Origin: G963663315 sp965116335
GTDB taxonomy: Bacteria > Pseudomonadota > Gammaproteobacteria > Arenicellales > Poriferihabitantaceae
Assembly: GCA_965116335.1 (NCBI GenBank)
Contig: OZ220677.1
Coordinates: 1,240,001-1,304,000, forward strand
Reading direction: 5' to 3'
DNA length: 64,000 nt
The position numbers and the translations under genes were made by a program. Numbering within the stretch: the first letter of the stretch is position 1; the number at the start of each line of letters is the position of its first letter. Of this stretch, positions 15,001 to 19,691 are shown piece after piece. The notes below the pieces were generated by a model. It saw only the letters and a program-made list of their open reading frames with translations. It did not search any database and had not been told where the DNA came from.

Positions 15001-16063
15001 GGTGGTTTTTGGTGGAGTCGTCCCTGACATTGAAAACAACCTCGTTCGAGGTGCCGGGTTTGATTACAAACCCCGTTGGTAGTTTGCTGGTGTCTATCGT
15101 TACCTTGACCTCGCCGCTTTTGGTCACAAAAGGGGCGACCTGAGTCGGGATTTTGTAATCGTAACGGTGTTCTTCACCCGTTGTTATTCTGTTTAACGTG
15201 ACTTCTCCGGTTCCTTCCAGTGCATCATCCAGAAAATCAACGTCGTCATCGTCCTCAATGGTGAGCGTCAGTTTAATTGAGGCCGGTGCCTCTCCGACTG
15301 GAGTAATCTGCAACACAAGTTCATCCCCCTCATCGTAAAAGGAGCCACGTCCTTCAAATTCGAGAGTGCTCGTCACCTTGAAGATCGGTGACAGACCGTA
15401 GAACCTGCCTTGAGGATGTGTCGCACTTCTTGATCTTGTACTGAACCTTAACGGATTGCCTGTCTTCGGTTTCCCATAACCTACCTGAGACTGTCCAAGA
15501 TAATTTGAATCCAACCCTCCACTGCTTGTACTTCCCGTCCAGACCACCGGGTCAACTTCGGTGACTATCCCCCCATCCTGCTTCCTGACCTTCTTGCTGT
15601 CCCAGCTGCCATCGTAGAAATCCGCGTAGTCGTCGGCGACCTTTTCCCCGTTCACCCAATAGATCGGTACGCCCCCACTGCCGGTAGTGCCGGTATGCTC
15701 GCGTGCGCTGTCGCGTTTGGTGTTCGAAACCCAAGCCGAACCCAAAACCCTGAATTTGGAGGCGTAGGGTTTCAGCGCCGTATGGCCTGTATTTTTCCTG
15801 TTATCCGTGGCTTGACTTTTAATCTGGTTCCGAACGAATGTGTCGTAAGTCGCGAGTAGATCACCCTCTGCCTTCCTTGTCCCCCAGGTCACAAACAGCA
15901 GCCGAAACTCGTCCCCCGGATTCAGACCGGCGGGTATCAACGGCCAGTTGACCGGCACCTCCACTTTCTCTTGTGCCACCGCATTGAATGGCAATAAAAC
16001 AGATAGGCCGACCAGGGTCAGCAGGCATACATTCAGGATGCGCCGGGTTAGCCTGTTCTCCAT
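1..16063 (-). CDS. Giant secreted Calx-beta-repeat protein (N-terminal ~5354 codons; 3' end beyond window)
   Basis: The minus strand reads open from ATG at 16063 to base 1 with no stop. Residues 1-31 form a clear Sec signal peptide (MENRLTRR, a hydrophobic core, then AVA-Q). Residues of about 32-200 are a unique domain (GLNPGDEFRLLFVTW, SGGVPIYWVNG, GRFYGLSPIF), also seen in front of Calx-beta arrays in other bacteria. The rest is beta-sandwich repeats of roughly 110-120 residues. They end in TITDDD or similar and carry Calx-beta signatures such as GTDY, AGSTSADITIPVKGDTLDEPNET and SATATGGNG. This suggests a very large cell-surface or exported, possibly Ca2+-binding, adhesin-like protein. The anchoring or secretion signal would lie in the missing C-terminus. 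No Shine-Dalgarno precedes ATG 16063; a better-placed upstream in-frame start exists at 16267. Function in adhesion is inferred from the family. Confidence 0.9.
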   Translation of the reverse strand, partial: MENRLTRRILNVCLLTLVGLSVLLPFNAVAQEKVEVPVNWPLIPAGLNPGDEFRLLFVTWGTRKAEGDLLATYDTFVRNQIKSQATDNRKNTGHTALKPYASKFRVLGSAWVSNTKRDSAREHTGTTGSGGVPIYWVNGEKVADDYADFYDGSWDSKKVRKQDGGIVTEVDPVVWTGSTSSGGLDSNYLGQSQVGYGKPKTGNPLRFSTRSRSATHPQGRFYGLSPIFKVTSTLEFEGRGSFYDEGDELVLQITPVGEAPASIKLTLTIEDDDDVDFLDDALEGTGEVTLNRITTGEEHRYDYKIPTQVAPFVTKSGEVKVTIDTSKLPTGFVIKPGTSNEVVFNVRDDSTKNHPDLAMTLRAQQSSIRESDTIRYTLTLPSATPKNLDVEVLVSAEDVLLQSAGTYRSAPRLGEGKKTVTIKKNSKTQIFFVTTQLDKTSGKDGTVSAEVISTTPPSRNLPAKSSVTVTNLTPTLEFKESTPSISGTREEGAARALLIQARGDSPGSITFTATFEDDADADFLDDRLEGTREITVTRQGFSDFYYHAIPTKKDPFTASDGQITVTIDETSLPTGFVIRPNTPKTVAFEVKDNGVNHPDLGLTISAGTNTRTVKEGPTNRRISTGDIRYRLQLRRAATQDMYVEVLISTDNVLLEQPEMGATISSGFSPLLGEGEHRVKIKQGETTQDFYVNTRIDATSDKDGKVYAEVLMTQPASRNLPTNRAAVTVTNRAEYDGRILKVSDIEVVEGEQGFFTLELDKAPVDGTILTMEVASKAELMAAGVDSALAEHETDDCKDTTKDVCFLGTMFRFPWPGGQKTAKFAIKTIDDDIHEFDEVLGLKISVRVGKIALPDNAESIIALATITDEADTPVLTISSPSVAEGNDYPWTGLANSLDYQLTLSNKSTKPVTVRLRDTGRGTAYGGKKWNVNDDLTDHIDYQTVTPRTITFAAEETSKTVRVGIRGKEGPRAIGDGPSRYTVSEPDETVVLRFSRLTHATFTDGSRSLNVTGTILNDDGASSTNRSLRLVSPGLVVEGEDAVFRLELLNTSTGERVKTKQLCEFLWRTRTGTATAADYTVISSGTAVIPVGDSGVNITVPTTSDSVAEGEETFSIEIYGGRTTKGGSQTFCNLYNTAAPASATITDQPTLTLADAEKVTEGQPMVFPVTLSSALSQDVTLNWKTLDADSAQAGKDYTAEASGSLTLAAGETAANIQVSTLQDTVDEEDEKLSVTIQSDTAGLSIKRRQADGWIRDDDSRPQITIASVSLIEGTSKTLTVQLSSQSEKEVKASWATQDVAADDSATGNTDYQSARGDLVFKPGETQATITVQTLDDDRDEPDEEFQVLLFHTPEGKRQIGEATITILDNDDTRVSVSDAKPVTEGATSSTATFKVTLSTAQTSEVFVHWQTVDGSGEHPAKANGPEFFNRDYVPVAATLLAFKPGETEKEVTVTVKDDNAAEHTETFGVRLSNAIGTSIGRAEGFGQIHDDDAIHYSIANTNREIHEGGRISVRIRRNRTAGEEHRFRICLRGANSDDPFGTATISNTDTYSNGLDDVRVSAQHSQLNDCLVRGEVYSFRTIKFAPDDLEKTITVQTIQDDRLEGDETFIVDTGTGGLWGPHQLRKFNILTPPRGVFTIIDDESHRIRVVPRRAVVWEGEEVIYDLHVDPPLKAGETATVNYSTADGTATGGAKIDLGRYQPRPGGHDYASVSSETVQLVAPASPGAPSATIKVQTYEEPLAVSIYEPDETFTITLDSPAFTNTSIQGARLDLPDSGGHVLTATIQDDDLTSIYVDHAVVDEGEKARVAIRTGQARGKDAVVTWETVAVKDGAQESGAFADFTPVAGGAVNLSPGAFHRGTPGIVTLPAGDTSVIVEVDTIEDGKEELDEDFEVRVTKISLPNFTITQTGTVTIRDDDRANYTFTGYVDTRVKENKKWTSGIPIVAGDSHGVLTWTIEGADKKHFRIKAKNGELTLRPQNFEVPADADKDNVYEVTIRVTDEDGNTGTHDLAITVTNVDTVKIQRSIQGHGAAESYDESQPLRFDLNRITKLYRNRVVTFNWSTLPDTTGANPATAGSDYDKVTDETDEIGDSAGEYFSTPVKKDKIDEPDETVRIRVSDLSDGVTDDAVFVDGDGEVIESGVLEFVVTILDNDPTAVKLSAPAGNIVEDGGSKTLTVELGRALSGDETLAVPLTFGGTAVFGTSYTLAAPDSAPTGVTYANLTSADPAAPPTVTFTGVDSAASSATVILTATADTADESVAESVSVGLGTLDARSGTNLSGGAAGSGMVSFHITDDDATPVTLSAAADDIVEASGTKTLTVELGRALSGTETLDVPITFAGTAAFGTDYTLAAPTTVPTGVTYSNLASKDPASNPPTIRFSGVTSAASSATLTLTATADSLDEEDSESVSLSLGTLDHDGTLDGGVTGSGTAGFNITDDDDPPVLSVDAPSVTEGASGATATLSFKVSLDAVSGREVTVDYAEITGGTATQDTDYDALTAGTLTFAAGTAEQTIAVTVNGDDADEIDETVIIQLSAPVNATLTGGGQTLDATGTIVDDDATNLVLARVGSGSIVEDGGTEDITLTLSRALVAGESVTVPLTVNGGTVTTHYTFGLKGDGGTGVRLDTAKPHSDQHPAVILSGAGAQTATLILTAVDNDDIVRRTLEIAYGKGARAPPKSLSGGLNATGSATVPIQDDDARVSVAAASAAEGEEVVFTVTLPEAAPSGVTVGYSTSDGRGNDEDADHQIATSADDYTAAAESATITIAKDKSSGTIRIATTDDDTYEGDHYFTLTLDSTSLYNLSDTDGAATGTITDAADRPTFALSTESTEAAENAGDLKLTIEKTGKTLVASTVSYATTDGSATGDSDFTAIASTELDFAAGVTSQDITVTITDDTTDEADEAFTVDLTAGAHAVLGSTLTTHTVNITDNDATTVKLAASATAIGENAGTKTITVTLGRALSGEETLNVPLTFAGTATFGTDYTLVAPKTKPTGVSYSNLTSDDLETNPPTIAFSGVSGAASSATVILTARADTIDEGETESVTVGLGTLNASSGTNLDGGASGSGTATFNITDDDDAPTGITLSVDTDEVAEDAGKTSITVIATVNGSTRYSDARTVTVTVGKSTDSAVSGTDYAQVSALDLEIPAGDASVSKSFDLTPTDDKLDEVDETISVTGTSSVTITPASITLTDNDTRGIRVSPVELTLAEADDPSTQNTSEHQKTYTVELDSQPTGTVTVNLESGDKTVAILSPTSLEFTASDWDAQTVTVTAVPDDIDNAADKRTVTITHTVSATDTDYQDEKAAPVDVTVTDDDGEPTLSINSPTVTEGNSGTTATLTFKVTLDAVSGKPVSVAYADAATGTATSGEDYTAITRGTLNFAADETEKTVAVPVTGDTTDEPNETIVLRLSSPGNAVLSGGKTALDGTGTINDDDATPVATLTLTPASVAESGATNASTVTASLSGTSSEAVTLTVAAAPVDPAVAGDYRLSNNKTLTIAAGDTTSAGKVTITAVDNKVDAPDKTLTVSAAATGSGIAADVANPSDKTLTITDDDAAPTGITLAVDRATIAEGAATATVKVTATVTGGTFYSADKTIKVEVGDTDDSAEEGTDYAEVEGFDMTITAGQTSVEQTFSLDPTDDTLDEDREIISVTGTSGNIKVTGASVTITDNDATPTLSIDSPDVVESDSGETARLRFTVTLNAASGREVTVDYAEQSGGTATSNTDYQALTAGTLTFDAGDTGKHIDITVNGDNTDEPDETVRVRLSSPSNARTRSGARQGTGTITDDDDAPNVSVADATAVAEGNDPKTTVNMSFTVSLSAASGKPVTVPYTLSGDASAPADYTAPNPKSVTIAAGSTSADITIPVKGDTLDEVDESIIVTLGTLTNATLSSEKGAGTATGVITDDDAAPTVSVADATAVGEGNDPDKTKDMSFTVRLSAASAKAITVPYTLSGTATGGSDYETPASTSLSIAAGDTSGTIIVKVKGDTVDEPNETVIVTLGAPTNATVSTVEGAGTATGTINDDEGTPTATLKLSSASITENGGSSTVTATLTGTSSEAVTLTVAATPVAPAVIGDYTLSGTTLTIAAGATTSTGTVTITAQDNDVDAANKTVTVSATAKGGNGVAKPDNATLTITDDDDRGIRVSPVKLTLDEVDDSDTEKAENVATYTVELDSKPTGTVTVNLASADTKIATLSPTSLEFTPSDWDAQTVTVTAVADDIDNTGEARTVRISHTVSATGTDYEDETAAPVDVTVTDDDDPPTVSVADADAVTEGDSGTRNLTFKVTLSSASGKTVTVPYTLSGDASAPADYTAPNPKSVTIAAGSTSADITIPVKGDTLDEPNETITVTLNAPTHATISTTEGAGTASATITDDDATTVKLTAPSKAIGENAGTQTITVTLGRALTGDETLDVPLDFVGTATFGTDYTLAEPETTPTGVSYSNLTSTNRTTSPPTIRFSGVDSAASSATVILTAISDDIDEGEAESVTVGLGTIDDDLDGGTTSSGSATFNIRDDDDKPTATLTLTPATIDESGNKNASTVTATLDGKSSQAVTLTVAATAVSPAVSGDFALSGATLTIAAGATTSTGTVTITAVNNEVDAANKTVTVSATATGGNGVDNPATATLTINDDDELGIRVSPVKLTLAEIDDPSTQSITEHQKTYTVELDTKPTGTVTVNLSSTDTKIATLSTTSLEFTASDWDAQTVTVTAVPDAIDNADDERTVRITHTVSASGTDYKDETAAPVDVTVTDDDGAPTLSIDAPTVTEGDSSTTTLTFKVSLSPASGKAVSVAYADAGTGTATSATDYAAISSGTLNFTAGQTEETVTVTVNGDEIDEPNETIVLHLSSPSNATLSGGSTTLDGTGTITDDDTRGIRVSPVKLTLDEVDDSDTEKAENVATYTVELDSKPTGTVTVNLASADTKIATLSPTSLEFTPSDWDAQTVTVTAVADDIDNTGEARTVRISHTVSATGTDYEDETAAPVDVTVTDDDDPPTVSVADADAVTEGDSGTRNLTFKVTLSSASGKTVTVPYTLSGDASAPADYTAPNPKSVTIAAGSTSADITIPVKGDTLDEPNETITVTLNAPTHATISTTEGAGTASATITDDDATTVKLTAPSKAIGENAGTQTITVTLGRALTGDETLDVPLDFVGTATFGTDYTLAEPETTPTGVSYSNLTSTNRTTSPPTIRFSGVDSAASSATVILTAISDDIDEGEAESVTVGLGTIDDDLDGGTTSSGSATFNIRDDDDKPTATLTLTPATIDESGNKNASTVTATLDGKSSQAVTLTVAATAVSPAVSGDFALSGATLTIAAGATTSTGTVTITAVNNEVDAANKTVTVSATATGGNGVAK
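21..1438 (-). repeat. Intragenic 1418-bp repeat, copy A
   Basis: Bases 21-1438 and 2220-3637 appear identical by eye over 1418 bp, with an offset of 2199 bp (733 codons, so in frame). Both copies encode several consecutive Calx-beta units. The match breaks at both ends (base 20 versus 2219, and 1439 versus 3638). The segment 1439-2219 between them belongs to the same repeat family but is diverged. Such identity in a diverged array implies recent duplication or gene conversion. Confidence 0.85.
2220..3637 (-). repeat. Intragenic 1418-bp repeat, copy B
   Basis: This is the second copy of the block at 21-1438, in the same orientation and frame. Lines compared at the start, middle and end showed no difference. 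Recombination between copies would delete or add exactly 733 codons without breaking the frame. Confidence 0.85.
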
Positions 16064-16267
16064 GACAGGCACACGATGGCAGACATACGCCCCGTACCCT
16101 CCCGCGAATAACGGACAGATTGAGCTGTGGCCACGGCGACCGAAGTCGGGGGGGGGGGGGGGGGCGACTAACTTGAAAAGATGCGGTACAGGAACACGTT
16201 TCCCAGGCTCAAGCAGACCGGAGACCATTGTGGAAATGGTTTTCAAAAAATCCCGGGCAACTCGCAT
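16064..16267 (-). other. In-frame leader ORF upstream of the giant gene's signal peptide, containing a C17 tract
   Basis: Upstream of ATG 16063 the same frame stays open for 68 codons to ATG 16267 (starts MRVARDFLKTISTMV). That ATG has a good Shine-Dalgarno (AGGTGAAG, 16271-16278). The leader peptide contains five prolines from the C17 run, followed by DFGRRGH. A stretch reading PLFAGGY comes from the dispersed repeat motif that recurs near 54.4 kb. With 17 C the leader is fused in frame to the signal peptide; any change not divisible by three would uncouple it. Whether the leader is translated is inference; the alternative is that translation starts only at 16063. Confidence 0.5.
16148..16164 (-). 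repeat. Homopolymer tract: 17 C on the coding strand (G on the plus strand)
   Basis: There are seventeen consecutive G on the plus strand, about 85 bases upstream of ATG 16063 and inside the leader frame. Tracts of this length are prone to slipped-strand mispairing and are the classic substrate of phase variation. The exact length in the assembly may be unreliable. Confidence 0.9.
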
Positions 16268-16270
16268 ATT

Positions 16271-16278
16271 CTTCACCT
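16271..16278 (-). promoter_or_regulatory. Strong ribosome binding site before ATG 16267
   Basis: On the minus strand AGGTGAAG lies three bases before ATG 16267. This is the only good Shine-Dalgarno near the 5' end of the giant gene; none lies within 15 bases of ATG 16063. It is the main argument that the leader ORF is translated. Confidence 0.55.
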
Positions 16279-16384
16279 AAATACCGGGGCAAATGTTCTA
16301 AAAACCCTCATTCCTGCAAAAACCAGAAACAGGAATTTTATTCCCCATCCTTACAAAAACCAAACCCCTGTTCCATAGCCTCCT

Positions 16385-16414
16385 TTTGTACAACATTTAG
16401 TGCATAAAAGTCAA
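16385..16414 (-). promoter_or_regulatory. Candidate sigma-70 promoter for the giant gene
   Basis: On the minus strand TTGACT (16414-16409) is followed after 18 bases by TACAAA (16390-16385). A separate TATAAT lies at 16423-16418 without an obvious -35. The surrounding 150 bases are AT-rich. This is a pattern match only. Confidence 0.3.
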
Positions 16415-16550
16415 CCGATTATACGGATCCATTCACTTCGGCACTGGATTGATCATGATCAAGGATTGCAGATTCAGACTATGGTAAGAGATAAGAATTT
16501 TGTAGTCAATCAGCCAATCGCCACAACGGATTGGTAACCATCCCGATCAT

Positions 16551-17046
16551 TTGCGGGAGGGTACAAGACCCTCCCCTACGATGACGGGTTCGGGCATGGG
16601 ATAACGGTTGGGTATTCCACAGGACCCAACCCTGCAATCATTCCCCCCACCCGCTTCCCGGCGGGCTTCGCCCTTGTATCGCGGACTCCCCCTCAGGTGG
16701 GGAGTGATTTTCTCGCTCCAACCATCCGTCATTCCCGCAGAAGCGGGAATCCACGATCATACGGATGCCGTGCTTACCGTCTCCAATATACGGGCTTTGC
16801 GATTAAATGATGCCGTAGAGCCTGCCCCGGCTCCGAACGGAGGAGATGGATTGCCAACCCATCATCGTAGGGGAGGGTCTCCGTGCCCTCCCGCAACCGT
16901 CAGGACAGGAATCAACAGTAGCGGACAGGCACAGAGGCCTGTCCCTACGACATCATTTCGACTTTGCACCAACATCATTCCCCCCTTGAGGGGGAATCAA
17001 AGAAGACAAGCGAAGCGCAGGATGATTTGATGGGGGGACACAACCG
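16551..17046. repeat. Mosaic of small palindromic dispersed repeats (cluster 1)
   Basis: This non-coding stretch holds several short hairpins. GGGAGGGT/ACCCTCCC is at 16555-16575, a related CTCCGTGCCCTCCCGC unit is at 16866-16894, and GGACAGGC/GCCTGTCC is at 16923-16944. CATTCCCGCAGAAGCGGGAA is at 16731-16750, and a GATTCCCCCT-type unit lies near 16980-17040. The same units recur at 54345-54615, partly in inverted order, so this is a family of REP-like intergenic repeats. No gene is supported here. Confidence 0.7.
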
Positions 17047-17778
17047 TCATCGCATGAGACGACGGTCATAGAGGCGCGCGGTCAATGCGCCGAGCGCAAC
17101 CCAGAATATCACCTGGGTAATCAGCGAGGTCACGACAAAAGCACTCGCCAGTTCAGGTGGCGCCAATCCAGCATGGATGTCAGCCTGCGGCGCCCCGAGC
17201 AGATGAGGCACTGCGATCAGGAACAGGCCCAGCCACCGGGCGAAACCCGGCGCGAAAGCGAGCGCCAGCAAACCGCCGCCGGTCAATACCACTGTGAGCC
17301 ACCACCAGGTCTGGCGCGCGCTCAAATCCCCTCCCGCCGCGCCCGGCAACTCCGGGGGCATCCCGATAGCCGGAGCCAGATGAAATGCGGCAAAACCGCC
17401 CAATCCCCATAGCATACCCCACCGCCAGTTGAGCCGGGATTGCGTCATCCTGGATTCCGATACCATCGTCTGGATTGCATAACAGGCGACCAGCAGCAGC
17501 GCAAAACCGATCCCGATGATCAGGGTATTGGCAAATGTGAATAAGCTCCGTTCAAACCCGTCTTCTGGACTCCATGCTTCTCCGTCATGTGTGTGCCCAT
17601 CACCGGAGTCGGCTAATTGATCATCATGACCACTTCCGACCACGCCGGTTTCGTAGGTCTCAGCCTCAAGGATCATAGGCGTCACAGTGAAATGCTGGAT
17701 AGCAGCGAGCAACAGGCCCGCAACCCCGCCAGCAATCACCGCGGTTGAGAAAATACGATAGGTAAAACGGTTCATCAT
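17047..17778 (-). CDS. cbtA: CbtA family cobalt transporter membrane subunit
   Basis: This 243-residue inner-membrane protein has about five transmembrane segments. It opens with the family-typical RIFSTAVIAGGVAGLLLAA, followed by a first loop with QHFTVTPMILEAETYE. CbtA proteins partner the small His-rich CbtB and are predicted cobalt transporters, often controlled by cobalamin riboswitches. The gene starts 13 bases after the cbtB stop, so the two form one operon. The loop around residues 45-70 is rich in His and Asp (DGHTHDGE), consistent with metal handling. No riboswitch was recognised upstream. Confidence 0.85.
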   Translation of the reverse strand: MMNRFTYRIFSTAVIAGGVAGLLLAAIQHFTVTPMILEAETYETGVVGSGHDDQLADSGDGHTHDGEAWSPEDGFERSLFTFANTLIIGIGFALLLVACYAIQTMVSESRMTQSRLNWRWGMLWGLGGFAAFHLAPAIGMPPELPGAAGGDLSARQTWWWLTVVLTGGGLLALAFAPGFARWLGLFLIAVPHLLGAPQADIHAGLAPPELASAFVVTSLITQVIFWVALGALTARLYDRRLMR

Positions 17779-17791
17779 TCAGTCGAGGGCT

Positions 17792-17989
17792 TCAGTGACA
17801 GGGAAACGCCAGCCCGTGACGTCCATCGTGCGCCGCATTATGGATGATTTCAGGAGATGCGAAACCAACCGCATAAAGGATGAACACGCCCATCAAAATG
17901 GCGGCACTGATTCCGATTACCTTCGACCACGGTATCGAGTTCGCTTGAATATCAGTCAGTTGACTCGGTGATTGTCGTATGGCGCTCAT
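17792..17989 (-). CDS. cbtB: CbtB cobalt transporter small subunit
   Basis: This 65-residue protein has one transmembrane helix (residues 24-46) and the C-terminal His-rich signature HNAAHDGRHGLAFPCH. That H-x3-HD-x-RH...FPCH pattern is diagnostic of CbtB and is presumed to bind cobalt. It is the first gene of the cbtBA pair. Cobalt supply would feed corrinoid synthesis; note that the CbiA-family gene at 59.7 kb is dsrN rather than proof of a cobalamin pathway. Confidence 0.85.
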   Translation of the reverse strand: MSAIRQSPSQLTDIQANSIPWSKVIGISAAILMGVFILYAVGFASPEIIHNAAHDGRHGLAFPCH

Positions 17990-18124
17990 TTTTTATTTCT
18001 CCCGTATTACAACGTTTAAGTAAGATTGATTACTGTATTATACCGCCCGATTCCCGGAAAACGACACAACCCGCAAAAAATTGATGGGCAAAAATCAACA
18101 ACAGAACCCGATAATCACAAACCC

Positions 18125-18399
18125 CTATATTCTCTTCGATGCTATTTGGTAGACAGCGTTTCGTTCACGCTTGCCAATCGCGACAACCAATTCATTATCA
18201 CGAACTTGGTAAACCAATCTATGCCCTGTACTGCGTAATTTGATTTTGTAGCTGTCCTTCATACCGTTCAGTCGAGCACTTTCAACGCGGGGAACCTCTA
18301 GACGCTCAATCAGTTTTTTCTTGAACCGGGTTTTTATAGCGGGTTGAGCTTGTCCCATTCCTTTTTGGCATGTACACGGAACAACAGCCTATAACTCAT
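18125..18399 (-). pseudogene. RelE/StbE-type toxin, frameshifted
   Basis: ATG 18399 overlaps the end of the antitoxin gene and begins MSYRLLFRVHAKKEWDKLNP, the normal N-terminus of a RelE/StbE mRNA interferase. After about 20 codons that frame hits TAA. The rest (AIKTRFKKKLIERL ... GHRLVYQVRDNELVVAIGKRER) continues in another frame to the stop at 18125. One missing base after the LNP codons explains it, because the joined product would read DKLNPAIKTRF as in intact homologues. The catalytic C-terminal part is otherwise well preserved, so the lesion is recent or a sequencing error. Confidence 0.8.
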
Positions 18400-18643
18400 C
18401 CAATGAAACCTCGATTTCCGGCTGCCCTATTCGAGCTTTGGCAATCGCGGTCAACTCAATATCTTCCAGCTTATCCATCAAATCCTCCCAAGCATCAGCA
18501 GGCACTGCGTAGAACACTGGCTTGTTACGGTTCAGGATCGCCACCGGTGCACCTTCGCCCTGTGCAATAATTGACATCGGATTTTTCTTCAACTCAGAAA
18601 TTCCGGCACTCACATCGGCCAGAATGGTGTGTGTACTGCTCAT
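18389..18643 (-). CDS. Phd/StbD (RelB-like) antitoxin
   Basis: This 84-residue protein begins SSTHTILADVSAGISELKKNP and contains VAILNRNKPVFYAVPADAWEDLMD, the Phd/YefM-type DNA-binding N-terminus. The C-terminus is acidic and would wrap the toxin. It overlaps the downstream toxin start by a few codons, the usual arrangement for coupled expression. An inverted repeat AAGAC...GTCTT just upstream (about 18662-18681) could be the autoregulatory operator. The partner toxin is frameshifted, so this may be an orphan antitoxin. Confidence 0.85.
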   Translation of the reverse strand: MSSTHTILADVSAGISELKKNPMSIIAQGEGAPVAILNRNKPVFYAVPADAWEDLMDKLEDIELTAIAKARIGQPEIEVSLDEL

Positions 18644-18742
18644 ATTTTTAACCTTTCACAAGACTTTTCAACAGGTCTTATAGTATCAGATGGCGCCGAA
18701 TAAAACAGGTTGCTCTCAATCACCCCGGCATCCAATCCCGAA

Positions 18743-19531
18743 TCAACCGCCAAATCGATAGATGACTGCCAGCCTGAAGATACCGGCCTTGTTCTCGACC
18801 TTGTAGGGGCACGACCTTTGCGGCAACCCCGGCCCGCATCGGTTATTGCCGGAGCGATTGACGTAATGGGTGCCCCGTCCGAAATCCATCTGCAATCCCT
18901 CAAGCCGCAACGTCCAGGCATCGGACAACGGCGTCTCGGCGCCGAGACCCACCACCCAGCCGCCTTTCATTGAACTGCTGCGGAAAGAATCGTCAGGATC
19001 AATCCGTGTCGTCATGTTCGGGCCAAAATCGATGTCGGTAACCGAATTCTCAATACGGGCAATCGCCAGTCCGCCTGAGACGAATACCGCAACCGGACCG
19101 AAAGAGCGCTCAATTCCCATACGCGCCGTTACGATGGATCGAAACTCCGCCTTGACCGTTTCGTCCAGACCTTCCGGGTCCAGTCTGTTCGATGTCGCCG
19201 ATATACCGCCTGACATCATATCGATTTCAGTCCTGAGCGACACGCCGCCCTGCTCGTACCTCTTGCCGATCAATACGCCGCCGGCAGAACCGGAATTGTC
19301 GTAATCGACGGCCCATCCGCTCTGCCCCCAGTTCGCAAAACCGTCAACATCAACAATCCGGTTGCTGATTCGGCTGCGGGCGGCAAAGACGCCTGCGTAG
19401 ACTCCGCTTTGAGCGGACACAACATCGTCCTCCCCAGCACTCGCGGGATTAAGGAAAGTCAACGACAAAAAAGCCGACAGCACCATAACCGCATGAAACC
19501 GCACGATGCCACATCCGAAATTTTGTTTCAT
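18743..19531 (-). CDS. Outer-membrane beta-barrel protein
   Basis: This is a 262-residue protein with a signal peptide (MKQNFGCGIVRFHAVMVLSA ... NPASA-GE). Alternating strands follow, such as SGVYAGVFAARS, GVSLRTEIDMMSGG and AVFVSGGLAIARIE. It ends LAVIYRFGG, an aromatic-rich C-terminal strand typical of small OMP barrels. I chose ATG 19531 because the signal peptide begins there; a longer frame upstream adds a basic extension without secretion logic. Four Cys in the last loop (NRCGPGLPQRSCPY region) may form disulfides. Its ligand or role is unknown. Confidence 0.75.
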   Translation of the reverse strand: MKQNFGCGIVRFHAVMVLSAFLSLTFLNPASAGEDDVVSAQSGVYAGVFAARSRISNRIVDVDGFANWGQSGWAVDYDNSGSAGGVLIGKRYEQGGVSLRTEIDMMSGGISATSNRLDPEGLDETVKAEFRSIVTARMGIERSFGPVAVFVSGGLAIARIENSVTDIDFGPNMTTRIDPDDSFRSSSMKGGWVVGLGAETPLSDAWTLRLEGLQMDFGRGTHYVNRSGNNRCGPGLPQRSCPYKVENKAGIFRLAVIYRFGG

Positions 19532-19691
19532 TACTGTTTGTCCCGATCCTGTTTCTTTAGATTCACGCACTATATAGATATTGCGTCTGAACTTCAATTT
19601 TCCCGCTCTATGACGTACTTCACGGGAAAGAGGCGAAGCAAAAAATTTCGCCCGGCTTTTCATGTTGCTGCCAACTCATGATTGGATTCTT

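Noticed and set aside
15..15143. Many plus-strand open frames of 60-410 codons across 1-15 kb
   Set aside because: They are shadows of the minus-strand Calx-beta gene. Their translations are low-complexity Val/Ser/Thr-rich or compositionally odd, they repeat with the Calx-beta repeats, and the minus frame stays open throughout.
17990..18124. Cobalamin riboswitch upstream of cbtB
   Set aside because: The 135-base gap shows no recognisable B12-box or multi-stem structure; it is too short and AT-rich.
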